Assembly (NCBI GenBank): GCA_023055355.1
Contig: JALJCS010000015.1
Coordinates: 16,233,516 to 16,297,515 of the forward strand
Origin: Agelaius tricolor
Taxonomy: Eukaryota > Chordata > Aves > Passeriformes > Icteridae
Direction of reading: 5' to 3'
DNA: 64,000 bases
A program made the position numbers and the translations under genes. This document shows, in pieces, positions 33,230 through 46,400 of the stretch. The notes under the pieces were generated by a model. The model was not told the origin of the DNA and searched no databases. It was given only the letters and a program-made list of their open reading frames with translations. The first letter of the stretch is position 1. Each line of letters starts with the position of its first letter.

Positions 33230-36199
33230 GTGTCAGTGCTAAAAATATAAAATATTTCAACCCTGCAAAGAGTTCAAGTGTGCCTTATGGACAGTCCCTT
33301 TAAAATCCACAGGTCTGTGAGGCAGAATGAAATCCCGCACCCACTGAAGCAAATGGAAAAACTCTCCTGCCCTGCAGGGTGCCAGGAGTTGCTTCCCAGG
33401 GCAGGAAAGTTAAGAACATGTGCAAGACTTTGGCAGGACAAGAGACCTATTCTTGGATGCTGCTTATTCTAGGTATTTCTACCGTTCCCATTAACACTGT
33501 CCCAGAACACGTGGGAATCATTCATGCATTTGCTAATCTTGAAATGAGAAATGAAGGTTGCCCAAATTCCCTGGATGAGGAACAGCAGCAGAGGCAGGTT
33601 TGTCTGCCTGGGGGTTGCTCCTGCACATGGAGTCTGGCTGGGACATGGGGACACCAAGCAGCCCTCAGCAGCAGGGCATGGGGATACAGGCTCTGGACAC
33701 CTCTTCTGCCATAACTGCCCATGTATTTACCCTTCCCACACCCTCTGCATGGGCAATAAAAGATGAGCCCCATCAGACACCCAACAGTGTCTCTGCAGCT
33801 GCCACGCATGGGCAGGCACTTCCACATCCCTGTGGGAAAGTAGTGTGTATTCCTGCTCTGCTGCTGAGACCTGACCTGTGTGCTCCCCACTCCAATTACT
33901 TCTCATCATGCACAATTTCATGGCTGAGATGCACAGGAAGGTCCTGCCAGGATACCACTGGTTAGTTCCCACATTCCCACAGCTTTATCCAGGAGCACAT
34001 GCCAGTCTCCAGACAGAAAGGTCTCTGCTGCTTTCCAACAATGGGTTAAAGTGCTCCCTCTGCACTGGCCAGTGTGGTCCAGAGCAGTGGGGAGGAGTAC
34101 CCCCCATGGCCATGGCCATGGCTTGGCACACAAAGCACCCCAGACATGCACAGCCATCCTCACCACCTCCTCTGGGCACAAGGGAGACTTAGGGGCTATA
34201 TGCACGTGCGCGTGCATCTTTTCTCCTCCATCTCATCTATATCTGGCACAGGGAAGTGGTGTGATCTCCTGACAGTGTGAGAAAAAGTCTCTATTTATTC
34301 TGTCTGGAAGGGCGTTGTGTGCAGTGAGAGCATCTCAGCTCACGTGTGTGACAGGAGACATCATTTGGGGTGCTGACAGAGGAGCCCTGGTGCATCTCCC
34401 CGACCATGGGGGTTTACCTGCAGATCACAGCCAGCAGAAGGAGAAATTACTTCAAATCCACCCTGCCCTCTTCCAGCACCCTAATACTGTCCAGAAGAGC
34501 CAGGGCTGAGTTTGAGTGGGCTGGAGGTGTGGGCACAGGCTCCCTTCTGCTGACTCGACTGAGGCCCAGGGCCCCTCAGGGCTGGCGGTGACAGGGGCAC
34601 TTCTGTCAGCACTCTGCGGAAACAAGTTAATTGACATATGCTAACACACTGTTAAACATAACACTGTTGTGTTTAAAAATATACTAGCTGGTTGGATCAA
34701 ATGCATTTTAAAACATGCCTGCTTTTTTTTTTTTTTCTGAAAAGGAGGAGGTTTTGGTTAACATGTGCTAGTAAAAACATTTTTGAACATGGTTGAGATG
34801 CAGGAGATGTAAGAGCAAGAGCAAGTGTCCTTTGGCTGAGTATAGTCTGCAGGGAAAGTTAACTTAAAAAACAGGTTTTCCCTGATAATGTTAATTTGTT
34901 TACATTGTCCAGTTCACAGGATTTCAACATGAACATGCAGCAAAATGTCTGTGTGCAGCATAATACCCATGTAATCCATCTGCAGCGTTTGTAAATTCAG
35001 CCCTCAGGCACCACCGCAATAAACACCATAATCGTGTAATACGATAATAACAACTCCCCAAAAGCATTAAAACTCTTCCTGTCAATACAGGTATCTCTTT
35101 AATGACATGCTAAAACTGAAACCAGAATTAAAATCAAGATGTTGTTTTGTGTCTTTAGCTATAGTTGTAATATACATCCAGGGAGAGAAACATTCCCTCC
35201 GACTGAAAGGAAGCCAGTTTCTGACTCTGTCCACTTTTCTTTCTGTAAATTGCTACTGCTGGAAAACACACAAACCACTCCTCTTTGCATGCTCTTCTGC
35301 TGCAGGCTGGTCCTCCAGCACTCTTCAGCCCAAGGATTCTACAAAGCTAAAAGCTGCAATAGCTTTTTGCTTCTAGTTTGAAGCCAGGATCCTCAGCCAC
35401 ACAATCACTTCCAGTGAAGCTCTTCACACCATCACAGGGCAGTGAGTGTGATTTTGGCTGGTGGATAAAATAGCAAGTGCAAGAGAACACTAAAAGACAA
35501 AAGACTTTCTTTCCATGCAAATGTACTGTGGGACAGCAAATGGAAAATGAAATAGCAAAATCTAGGTCAGTGAAAAGCTTATGGTATGGAGAAACAATAA
35601 GCAGAATTGCCTCTAAATATAACAAATACTTACTCAGGTTTTTACCAAAAGCATTGAGGGTTCTTTAAACAATAATGCTGGGACCTGATTTGTAAATCTG
35701 CATGTTCAAATATCATGATGCAAAATAAAGTCGAGATTCAAAAATGAAACCATACATCAAATGCCTGGCAATGAAGGTACACAAATATATGCTGTGATTG
35801 TCCATCACCTGTGCCCGAGTCCGTGTAATTGTAGAGCTGCACGAGGGGTTCTCAGTCAAGCTTTGGGGATGAAGTGTAGAGCTGAGACCCATCTCTGGGC
35901 TGAAATCACAGGGGCTACAGAGAATTTGCATGGATACTGCTCAGAGATGACATTTCTGTTAGAATAAGTGAGGGTGTTTTGAGGTTTACATTGCATTTTA
36001 TGTGCAGGGTTTAAAGCACAAGAGAAATTAAGACAAAGATGCCTATGGAGATGAAAGGAACCTGCAGGGCAATTAAAAACAAACCTGTCATTACAGAGAT
36101 GCCCGGGCCAGGGTGTCCCCAGCTCCATCACTGCTGCCACATGTAATGGCAACCTCTGTGCTCAGGAATGTCTTGTCCTGGGACTCCAGGGATGGGCAT
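33230..36199. other. Unique DNA with a short hexanucleotide repeat
   Basis: GC-richer to about 34600, with many overlapping chance frames on both strands, then AT-rich. Contains (CCATGG)3 at 34104-34121. No exon or repeat family was recognised. Confidence 0.5.
34104..34121. repeat. (CCATGG)3 hexanucleotide repeat
   Basis: Three perfect copies of a palindromic hexamer. Confidence 0.9.
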
Positions 36200-36298
36200 T
36201 TCATCAGAGAGCTGGTGAATGATGACCCTGGTCATTTCAGCTTGGACTCTATGGTGTGAGAGGCCTTTTTCAACCTAAGTGATTCTGGTATTCTATGT
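36200..36298 (+). mobile_element. CR1 LINE 3' end, 5'-truncated
   Basis: GCTTGGACTCTATGGTGTGA, then GAGGCCTTTTTCAACCTAAG and TGATTCTGGTATTCTATG, is the CR1 3' terminus. It shows the TTGGACTC-ATG block, the CCTTTTCCAACCTAA block and two ATTCTRTG-type terminal repeats. The upstream GGTGAATGATGACCCTGGTC fits the same subfamily's untranslated tail. The 5' edge is uncertain; similarity may start near 36180. Confidence 0.85.
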
Positions 36299-39200
36299 GC
36301 TGCAGCCCAATACCTTGGCCCTGTAGATCTGTGAGATGTGGAATGGGAAAGAATAAGGAATGCTGAGGCTGGAGCTTAGAGCAGGTTGAACACATTCTCT
36401 CAGCACTAGCTGCTACCAGAAAGAGAAAGGAGAAAAAAGGAAGGAAAAAGCTGAGGCTGAACACTTATTCCGGGCTCCTGCCCTTACCACACTGTGCATG
36501 AGAGATCAGAGGGCTGTCCTGCCCCTGCCCTGGGGCAAATGCTCCTGGTGAGAGGATCTGGTGAAAATTTGTAAAGTCCTCTGGCTATGCTATTCTCCAG
36601 AGGAGATGATATTATAAGATTTTTTTAAAAGAGCAAGCAAAAAAAAAGCCTGCAAGCTTATGAACTTCCTTGATCTGAAGCTCCACAAATTCTTTCCATG
36701 GTTTTGGTACAGCACCTTATGTGCAGGGTGGAAGGGGAAGCTATTGAGTGTTGAATTACAGAGGGGAAAAACATCTCAAATTCCTTACTATTTATACTCA
36801 CAACTTTCCCAAATCATTATACACAAATCTCCTAGCCTCAGCTGAACTGCTCACGGGTTACAGGGCCAAGAAAGAGGTGGAGCCTTCATGGCTCGCTCTA
36901 AGCCTTTCAAAAACTTGAAATTCCTAAAAAATGAAAGCAATGAGTTACCATGCCAGGCAGAGAAAATTCAACCTCTACAGCGCCTCACAAGAACAGAATT
37001 AATATACAAGACAGTAGGAGGTTGCTTTCATAACAGGGAGCATAGGTTGCTTATTTGTGAGAAGTTTTCTGGGACTACCTTCATTGTTAAGCTGAGGCTG
37101 ACACTGGGTACAGAGAGACAGAAATTTGACAAAAGCATTGAGCGATTGGGGGTATTTGAGAAAAAAATCTATTCTGGTAGTCCAGACACTAGGCTGGGAC
37201 TTGTTAAGTTGTGAACTTGTTAAATTCTGGCTCCACCAACGGCTTCCTGCATGACAAGAAACCAGGAGCCTATTTCTGCTGGTACAAATTCTCCTTGACT
37301 TTCAGAGACATCACGGCCTTCATGTAGCTGCCCCTCACCCGTAAAGCTGTTTGAGGATCTGCTTCCCCTCCTGCACATGAACTCCACCAAACACCCCTGG
37401 GATGTATCAGCAAACCAGGGGGCAGAGAGGGGCTTTAACCTCACAGGACAGGTCCAGGTGCAAGCCCTGAGAGATTCATCTTTGCACAGTTCTTCTCCAC
37501 CTCCTCACACAAGCCGCCTTTTGGGGTGGCTTATTTGACTTTTTAAAATTTCTTTTGCCATTCCCACAACCAGTGGATGGGGGAGAAGTGGATGGTTTTC
37601 AGATTTTAGTTTCCTTGTCATTATTTATGGTGTTTTCTTGTTTTGCCAAAGTTTCATTAATTGTTCTTAGCCCAAACAGTGAATTAAATTAGGTACACCC
37701 ATTTCTACTTTTGTTTCTGGACTATTTTCATTTAATGGCTAAAGTTTTAGCAAGTGCTCTTATTTTTGGATTTTCAGCATTGAACAGGGCAATAGAGACA
37801 TTAAAGTAAGAAATATGCTAATTGGACTATATAATAAATGTAAAAGTTATGAGAACTCTCTAATCACATGAGATTTGGAGGCTCCCACCTCTACCCTAAT
37901 TAAAAATCTCAGTCCTGTATGATTTAGCACGAGGCTCACCAATACTGCTCACAAGTACCATGTGCAAGAAAGAAGCACCCCATGGGCTCCTTCAGAGGGA
38001 CAAATGGCATCTTCCATGAGCAATTTTAAGGTCCTAAACTGCAACCATTTTACAAGGACCCAGGAAACTCCATCAGCAGAAACAGAGACGTGAACTCCAG
38101 GACTGTATCTGTGTCCCTAGGAGGACACATGAGAGCCTCAAGAGGATTGAAAGGAAATACCCCATGGAATGATTCAGTAGGGCAGTTTCTGTCCTCATAT
38201 CTCTCTGAGGGAATTCCTGGAGGGTAATGCACAGGTCCTACAGTCCAAACTCTTCACAGTCTATCTACTAACCAAAAAGTCAGCAGCCAAGAAGAGTGCT
38301 GATGGCCAGGGAGATAGCTGCTCTCCCACCTTTTCCATGCAGGAGGGATGGACCTGAGCTCACAGTTTTGCTGCCATGCCCAAGGTGCCAGTGGAGCCAG
38401 CAGGGTTCAATAAAATGTGCAGCCATTGAATTCTGTTATGTTTAATCACACCCAAGTGCTTTTTAAACACAGACTGTTGAATTACCCAAAAAGCACCTTA
38501 CCCAACAAGCTCTCAGATTTCCAACTGATAGCCCTTAAAAACAGAATTTTGCTCCCATTAAACAAGCAACTATAACATTACTAGAGGTCTGGAGCCTTTT
38601 GTGCTGAGCTTCGACCTATAGCAGTATTTCCCTGCTAGAAAAAAGCAGGCTGGAGTTGGTGACATAACACCAAATATACAGATGGGACCACACTATAATT
38701 AGCAAGGGAATGTCATTCCTGCCATCTTTGCTTCGTTTGTAACTGTGCCTGTAAGCTCTGGGGAATGGTGTGCATTTCACACAGTCTGCACAAGAACGAG
38801 GATTGCCAACTGTCCCAGTTCTGGTGGGATACCCTTGGTCCTCTGACCCAGGGCTTGCAGAGATTCCAGCAGTGCTGCTGGAGAGCGGTGCCCCTCACCA
38901 GGCCACTGCCATGACCCCTGGCCCCAGGGCAGAGGGAGGGATTTCTCTGCCTGGGATCAACAACTCAGCTTCCTCTAAAACACCTCATATTCCCATCCAG
39001 AGGAGGACTTCCCATTGCTCCTTGACAGGCTCCTTCACATGGACCCAAGAACATCCTTTTGCCTATCACCAAACCAAGTGAGCAGCCTGGGCCTAACAAG
39101 AGAAGCCAATAACTCTGTTCCTCTCCACACTCAGCCTGCTCCCAGGAGGGAGAGGATTTATTCAGAGCAAATATGGGGATTTTCACTGGAGCTGTGCTTT

Positions 39201-39557
39201 TCAGCATCTAACCACTACTTTTAAATCTCTCTATTTGTTCCAGTAAAACACCAACTCAATGTTTAGGGTTTTATTGCTTACTTTAAACATTCTCAATGAT
39301 GTCAAGTCCAGTTGTCTTTTGAACACTTTGTCATCCTCTGCAGGCACTTTGTTGAAAAAACTTACTGTTGGCTTTGCTCTGTCTGTGCAAGCAGGTGAAT
39401 TTGTTTGGTTTTTCACCAGGCTGCACAAACTGGTGAAACGAGCCAGGGGAGCAAACAAATCCATAACGTAACATGTTGCTTGTCTTACGTACAAAATTCA
39501 ACTCAGCTTACTCGAGGAGGCCAATTCATCCTACTGAGTCCAAAGGGACCTTGCCTC
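36299..39557. other. Unique DNA, nothing recognised
   Basis: Contains a 108-codon open frame at 36888-37214 (plus) in AT-rich DNA with no recognisable domain. The rest lacks repeat families, exons or RNA genes that I can support. Confidence 0.5.
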
Positions 39558-39600
39558 TGAAGGTCTCAAAGCACGTTAGAAACATTAAGTTGTACAGATT
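39558..39600 (-). mobile_element. Possible MIR 3' fragment, antisense
   Basis: GGTCTCAAAGCACGTTAGAA-ACATTAAGT resembles the reverse complement of the MIR 3' part (CTCAAAGCACTTTACAAACA). It could be the other half of the MIR at 39868-39945, with about 270 bp of unrelated DNA between. Confidence 0.35.
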
Positions 39601-39867
39601 TTTAACCTGAGGGATTTTAAAAAGAACAGACCCCTGTGATCATCTTATCAGAGTCTTCTTCATGACACACAAATAATTTCTCTGTGTATTTGTTGCACAA
39701 ATGCTGAATTTTGAGATAAAGTAGAGCACATTTTTCTAGTAAGGACTTTGGCCTTGATGAAAAACTTCAAATGATGCTCAAAGCACCACATACTTATGTA
39801 AGATTTCCTGATTGTTTTGTTTTATTCATGAAAAGTCCACCACCAAACTCCTCCCACAGCGCCACCA

Positions 39868-39945
39868 TATTAATTGTAGAGGTGGGTAAACTGAGGCACA
39901 GAGGAGTCAGGACTTCCCCAAGGTCGCAACATTATCCAAGTGTGG
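39868..39945 (-). mobile_element. MIR / CORE-SINE relic, antisense
   Basis: AGGTGGGTAAACTGAGGCAC-AGAGGAGTCAGGACTTCCCC-AAGGTCGCAAC is the reverse complement of the MIR core. That core reads GGGGAAACTGAGGCACAGAG, then GTTAAGTGACTTGCCCAAGG, then TCACACAGC. The CTGAGGCACAGAG and CCCCAAGGTC blocks are intact. Confidence 0.8.
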
Positions 39946-40194
39946 TACCCACTGTTATTTTTATTGAGGTCCAGGGTTCCACTGAAAGGGCTGTCTGATG
40001 TGAGCTGCCAGTCCCTGCTCTCACCTTCCCTCTGCCCCCCACCCATGTTGTGTCACTGCTCCCTGCACAGCCCCAGGTGAGGGAGGCACCCCAGTGCCCC
40101 CAGCACCCACCTGCACCCCCAGGCTGTGCTCCCAGAGCCCCTGAGTCCTGCCCCATTTGTGACAGAGGAATCAGGCAGCTCCTGCTGTGAGCTG
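39946..40194. other. GC-rich spacer between two MIR relics
   Basis: C-rich on the plus strand. Chance open frames only. Confidence 0.5.
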
Positions 40195-40380
40195 GAGCCA
40201 GAGTCCAGGAGACTGGAGACCTGGGGTCTGCTCACAGCTCTGCCACTGAATTTTTGCAGATCTGTAGGGAAATCACTTATTTCCCTGGGATTTCCCCATA
40301 AATTTGACAGAGTGCCTTGAGATTCCCCAAGGAAAGGCACTGTTCAAGTACAAAGCTTAATTATGATTGTTATAATATAG
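40195..40380 (+). mobile_element. Nearly full-length MIR relic
   Basis: Landmarks occur in order. First is GGAGACTGGAGACCTGGGGT-CTGCTCACAGCTCTGCCACT-GA (tRNA-like end and core start). Next is a decayed GTAGGGAAATCACTTATTTC-CCTGGGATTTCCCCATAAAT core. Last is the CTTGAGATTCCCCAAGGAAA-GGCACTGTTCAAGTACAAAG tail with an AT-rich TTATGATTGTTATAATATA end. It is unusually complete for a MIR in a bird genome. Confidence 0.85.
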
Positions 40381-43360
40381 TCATGCCACTAATTCCCACT
40401 AAGAACTGCAAATCGCTCCCATTCCGCTCCTCCATCCCCCATGCTTGTCAGTGCTGGTGGACAATTAATTCCTCAAAAAGGAATATATTAAACACATGTG
40501 AAATCTTTTTTATTCACAGGACATCTCTGAGCAGATTGCAGTTCCCTTCAAACATATTTGTGATTTGAATGCGTCAAGTGATGTATTTCCACTTTTTTTT
40601 TTTAACAGCTTGACAGAATTTATTCAAAATTCAAGTTGTGACTGGCCAAATAAATCTTGCAACATCCTTCCTATGCCTGTGATCAACCAAACTCTTCTGC
40701 CATGTAGAAATTTAAAATTCATTTTCTATAAAGCTTGCATCGTTGTCTTTAGAAATCATATTGAATGAGCTGCTTTCCCCCCCTCCCCAACCCAGTTAAA
40801 TTTAGTCATTTTGAAATCCACAGGAAGCAATCTCAGGAGGAATTTAGAAGGCTGAGGTGAGTTCATTGAAAACCTCAAATGAATTAAAATACATTGAAAA
40901 TACCTTGCATTTTTGCCCTGCAATAAACGCCAAGGCTGCCACAAGAAATGCATCAGCCTCGCCCAGCCAGGCTGAGCCATAACTATTATGACTTTTCTTA
41001 AGCCAAGTGGTTAATGAAACCCCTGCCACAAGGGTTAAAGGATAAATTCAGCTCTCTGGCCATTGCCTAGGGAACATTTGAAGGGCAGTTCAATACCCCA
41101 CCTACAAAAATCAACCCCTCTGCTGTCAGCCCTGCAACCTGAACAAGGAGCTCTGAGATCTATTTGTGTAATATTAGACCTGAAAAAAATTACAAGTTGT
41201 GATGAAATTAAAGACATCCAAATTTTTAGCCATTCTCTGCTGATAAAGGCTCTATTATTACCATTTACAAAGGGGAAACACAGCCAATTATAAGCTACTT
41301 CTGGCACATGCCAGGCCTCGAGTAGAAGATAAGCCAACACAGCAGAGCTTGCAGCTGGAAGCCCAGAAACGTGAAAATGAGCTGACTCATGGAAATATCC
41401 TCATATAAAATATCGGTTGGTTATTTTTCTCTGCCTCCTTTCTGTGTGTCTTAGGAATGATATATGAATTGCCTTATTTACTTTGTCCCATAAAACTTAC
41501 ATTTTTTTATTAATGTGCTGCCAGCTCCAAGAGCAGTCGGTGTGGGAGCAGATGGAGGGAGGGAAGCAGGGGGGAGAACTGCTCTTTTGGGGGCACAGCA
41601 TGGGAAAGGTCCCCTGCAACACTGCAGGTCCAAAAGCACAGTGGCTAATTTTCACTGAGCTTTGTCCTGCTCCCAGAGAGCAAACCAGCTCCTCATTCTG
41701 CCCTGATTTCACCAAAATCAGGAGGCTGCCTGCACTGACATTACACTGGAGAAAATTAGTGTAAAATGAGGTTCCCAGAATTTATGTTCCTACCCGAAAC
41801 CAAATTGGGAGTAAAAGTGATTTCCTCTGTTTTTGCCCAGTGCTGCCCATCCCAAAGTCCAGCCCCAGCAGCAAGCCTGATGCCCAGCTCTTCCAGCCCT
41901 GCTGTTCCCCAGCAGGCAGGGGATGTCACCGGCCATGGGCTGCCATCAGCAGAGATAATGACTGAACTTACCTGCCTGGCACACCAGTGTGGAGCTTTTC
42001 CCTGCACTCACCCCAATTTCCATGAGGAAATGTAACCTTTGAGATGTCTGTCCCCTTTCAAGCCCACTTAGAAAGCATTCACTCGTTGTTAGGAGAGGTC
42101 TGGGTCCAGGTGGGTGGGTGGTGGGATGCTATATTCCTCATTTCCTTAGGAAATGAGGTTAAACTACCCTGCCCTCCCCTGTTATACTGCACTATTGAAT
42201 TAAGGATGGTGAATGCTCATTATGAATATAATTAAAAGCAACAGCCTCATCTAACAATCTATTTTTATCCGTTCCTCACCTAGACAAGCAGCAGAAGGAA
42301 TTAAAATCTGAAGGGAAGAGCCACAGTCGGGTAGAGTTTTGCTCTCCGCTGGATGTAACTGTGTTGAAACACAATTTCAGTAACACAACCTTCCTTAAAA
42401 ACTACTGTCCAAAAAGACAAGCTTTGGATGGTTTTTTTTCCTGGGATACCTATGTATAACAACTGCAAGGGCACAGATTGGGAAGATATTTTCATTTTAT
42501 GAGGGAAGAAGGCATGAGCTTTGCAGCATTTCTTGCACCAGCTGGTGGCCCCCGTGGCGGCAGGGTAGGTAATTAAAAAGGACATCGTGTAACAGATAAA
42601 TGCAGGATAGTAAGTAGTCATTACTTGATATATAGTATATCATCTATTATTAGAGGCTAATAATTCTCTAACCTATTCATGTTAGTCTTTTGTCCGAGGA
42701 GCTGGCTGCTTGGCACACTCTAAATTTCTCAACATAAAATTTACTCAATGTTACAACTCATATCTAATCCCAAATTTCTGTGCATTTCACTGCAGTATAT
42801 CATGTAGTGAGGTAAAAGCTCAGCACTAAATCCTTTGCAAAAGGAAGAATGAGCCAACAAAACTCCATGTTTTCACTTTCCTGCCAGAAAAAAAAAATGG
42901 TACTTTGAATATTTTTCTTGGTTGTAATTTTATTTCCTCCTTTAGAATGCTGCAATTCTAGACATGCTCAGCTGTACTTTACACAGCACTCAATAATGCA
43001 CTTTTTGCCTGATATTTTTATATTTGTGGAAATAACCTGCATTTTAAATACATTTCTACATATATTTAAATACATTTTTTAAAATGCAAAGGGAACCAAA
43101 GAAAGTGCTATTGTGTTTAATCACAAGGAGCAAAATCCTCAAGTCATGTAAATCACCATTTCACAATCTGCTCCGCAGTATCCTAATTTGGAAAGTGTAT
43201 CACAGCAAACCAAGCTGAATTTATAAAGCATTCTTTACACGTTCAAAACATTCATGTAACTTAAGAGTGTCAATCTCCATCAGCTGTCCTAGATCACTCC
43301 AAGAAAGAGAAGTAGAATTTATTTATTTGGAACTTCATTTCTTTTCTTCTAACTACAGAT
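40381..43360. other. Unique DNA; weak MIR-like fragment and small inverted repeats
   Basis: At 41247-41300, TATTATTACCATTTACAAAG-GGGAAACACAGCC faintly resembles antisense MIR and was not called. Three short inverted repeats lie side by side at 42612-42671. No gene was seen. Confidence 0.45.
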
Positions 43361-43497
43361 GCTTACTTTTCTTTTTCATTTTATTTTATTTCACTTTTTT
43401 TCATTTTAGTTCCTTTAACTTTTACCTTTTTTTTTCCTTTCCTTGCTTTTATTTTGCTTTCTTTTGCTTTATTTTATTTTTATTTTTATTTCTAAAG
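43361..43497. repeat. T-rich low-complexity tract (imperfect TTTTA/TTTC)
   Basis: About 135 bp that is mainly T with periodic A or C (ATTTTATTTTATTTC, TTTATTTTTATTTTTATTTC). It is a decayed simple repeat. The open frame through it (Phe/Leu-rich) is an artefact of composition. Confidence 0.9.
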
Positions 43498-46400
43498 CCC
43501 AGTCTAAAAACTTAACTTGCACTATAAAAAAAGCCAAGCCACCCCAAAGTACCCAATTACAGCGTCTCCAGAAGGTTTAGAAGCCAGAACAGCATTGATA
43601 AAAAAAGCCACATGGGACGAAGCAATAATGCTGCTCTCGCTCCCAGGATCTCTGCTGATGAGCAGCTCTACAAGGACTCCACTGATAAGGGCTCACAGCA
43701 AGAAACTCTAGTAGCTGCACCAAAAATGACACCAGATCTCTGCTCCTGTCTTCCAAATTGTTTTCCAGCTCAGCTCTCTCCTGGGAGACGGAAAACACTT
43801 GCTGCAGGTTATCGAAACCTCACACTTCCCATTTACCTGGCCCTGCCACCAGCCAAGAGCTGGAGATGCAGCAGGAGGACAAAGTCTGCAAACTGCCGGG
43901 AGAGGCTGGAGCAGACCTTGGGAGAGGAGCAATGGGACCCTCCCAGCAGCTCCACATGCAAATCCCCCCCAAGAGCTCTGGATTACGGCTGGACCCAACT
44001 CCAGATTAAAATGAGAGCTGAGTAGTGGAGATAGGAACTGAGACAGATGGGGAAAATACTCCCCTAGGGATTAGGAAGCATGTGGCATTCAAAATGTGTG
44101 ATATAATTTTTATGTTGTTTGCCTTGTTTAGGTATCCCTCATAGAAAAGCAGTATTTTGTCCACCAAAGGCTACTAAAACCTACGTGCATTTTTGCAGCA
44201 CTGTGCTGCTCGTTTTTTGTCCGTGAGCCACATTGCATCTGTGCTCATTTGAATCCCATTCCCCATAGTTTTGCTTGGAATTGGCACCAGCCTCCCTCTC
44301 CTATAGAGGGATTCTGCATGCTGCACTATAGCTGTTATACTCCACCCCAGAGATTGCTGCAGTTCAGCTTGGCAAGATTTACTTTCAGGCTCTCTGTAAG
44401 AGTACAAGCATTTGGGGTCCTTTCTGTGTTTTAGAGAGGGAATAAACACCCTTTGTTAGGACTCGGAGCAGAAATACAAAGGTTCCCACGTCGAGAGGCT
44501 CTGCCCTGGCTCTTGGAAAGATGCAGGGAAGGTTGAGCACAGGAGAGTGACCGACTCGGTCAGAGCACACAGTACTGATGCAATTACAAAAGGCTCATAT
44601 CTAGAAAGGAAAAGTTTGTGCTGATATTAAAGCGATAGCAGAGGAGGAAAAAGCCCTCTCAAGTGTGTTAAAAACACTTGACCCACTTCTATGTAAACTG
44701 ACAACCCCTTGCTTTTTCCCCAAGATTAGCAGCCTCCACTCCACCTCGCTTGCCGTCTCCGAGGACTTCTCATAACTTTTTTCCTGGTGTGTTTAGGAGA
44801 TGGGAAATATTTTCCTATGGCTCAAATCTCTGTTAGACCGACTGAATTACAGAAGAAAAAAAAAAAAAATTACTTCACTTTCTAACAGATGCACGAGTGC
44901 ACCTTGAGATGAATGTGTTACGGAGTCCAAGCTATTGCCACCTGCCTCCCAATTACATTTGCTGCATTGTCCCTTGTGGTGTGCACCTGTGACATGCTGG
45001 CACGGAGCGGGGACGACTGGAGTGTGCAGCCGTGGACTGAGCCACACAGGATTTTGTTTTGCAAAAGTCTCCCAGCAATTAGTGCCGTGCTTTCTTAAAG
45101 CATAAGGGATATTCTGCAGCAGCTGACTTTCTTTCCTCCCCTCGATATGGTGAATTAACACAGAGAAATTGTTGTCTTGTAAAGGGGCAAAGCCGTGAAA
45201 CTGTAATTTAAAAAACTCTTCACCTTAGGATACCAAATGTCCAGCTGGCCAGGGAGCAATCTAACAAGGGAAAAGGTCATTTATGGGCTCCCTGCTACCT
45301 CTCCTCACATATACACCTAGTCAGCCAATTAACTACCTCTAGAAATAATTCCCATCAAATTTCAATATGATTTTTACAGCTGAAATAATAGAGAAATACA
45401 CAAGGCTGGGACTGTTTGCAGCAAGAATGATGAACAAAGGAAAGCTTCCAAGGTTTTAGGCTCATTATATTCGTTCCAGTATAACATACTGAGTTTTTTT
45501 TCTTCTTTCCCCTGGTAGTGTTACAGCTCTTTAAGTGGCTGAACAGCATCTGCACCAAGAGGACCACATGATGAGAAGCAGAAGCAAGGAGACATGGTAT
45601 TATGCATATTGTAAGGGTACACTGAGCAATGCACTTGCAGTGACGTATGTACTGACAGGATTAATTTGACATTGGCAAGTGAAAACTTATTTTGTCATTA
45701 AGCTATCATAATTATACCATATCCAGAGCCACCGGATGCCCAGGCTGAGAACCCTACATATGCTGCCTTTGCAGTGAGAGGCTAATACAGAATTTTAACA
45801 TCCATCTATTTTTGATGGGCTTGGTACAGGAGAACAGATTGGGACACTGATGGTTTGTAAGTACCCCACGACTACCTATGGGTAGTCAAGGTGACAGTGG
45901 TACTGGAAAATGGCTGAGGGGCATTTGCAGCCTCTTAATGGGGGTCCTGCTTCCCACAGCCTAAAAAGGCAGGAAGACCCCAACAGACTCTAAATCTTTT
46001 TGTAATGCAGCCTGGCTAAACACTGCTTCTGATTCATATGTTTTCAGCAAAGAGGATATTTCCTTGTAAAACAAGGGCATATAGGAAAAACAAAAACATG
46101 CAAGCTACATACGGGAAAAAAATGAGTCTAGAAGCCAGAAAAACCATTAAGAAAAAAGCATTTTTTGCATGTGACTAATATTTAGAAAAATCAGTCTTTT
46201 GTCTCTGCCCCCATTTTTTATTTGGACAATTAGATATGCTTAAGAATGGAAAACCAGAAAGATATCAGGACAGAAGAGCTGCTGCTCTGTTAAGGATGTG
46301 ATATTGCAGTATTTATTGCTGCTGAGATAGGAAAAAACAATAGAGGATCCAAAAAAATCTTAAAGTTTGCAGGGTTTAAGAACAGCAATTTTAGGTTACC

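Noticed and set aside
41247..41300. Possible antisense MIR
   Set aside because: Only a short GGGGAAAC-type match; the rest of the core is missing.
43267..43515. Phe/Leu-rich frame suggesting a membrane protein
   Set aside because: It is the translation of a T-rich low-complexity tract.
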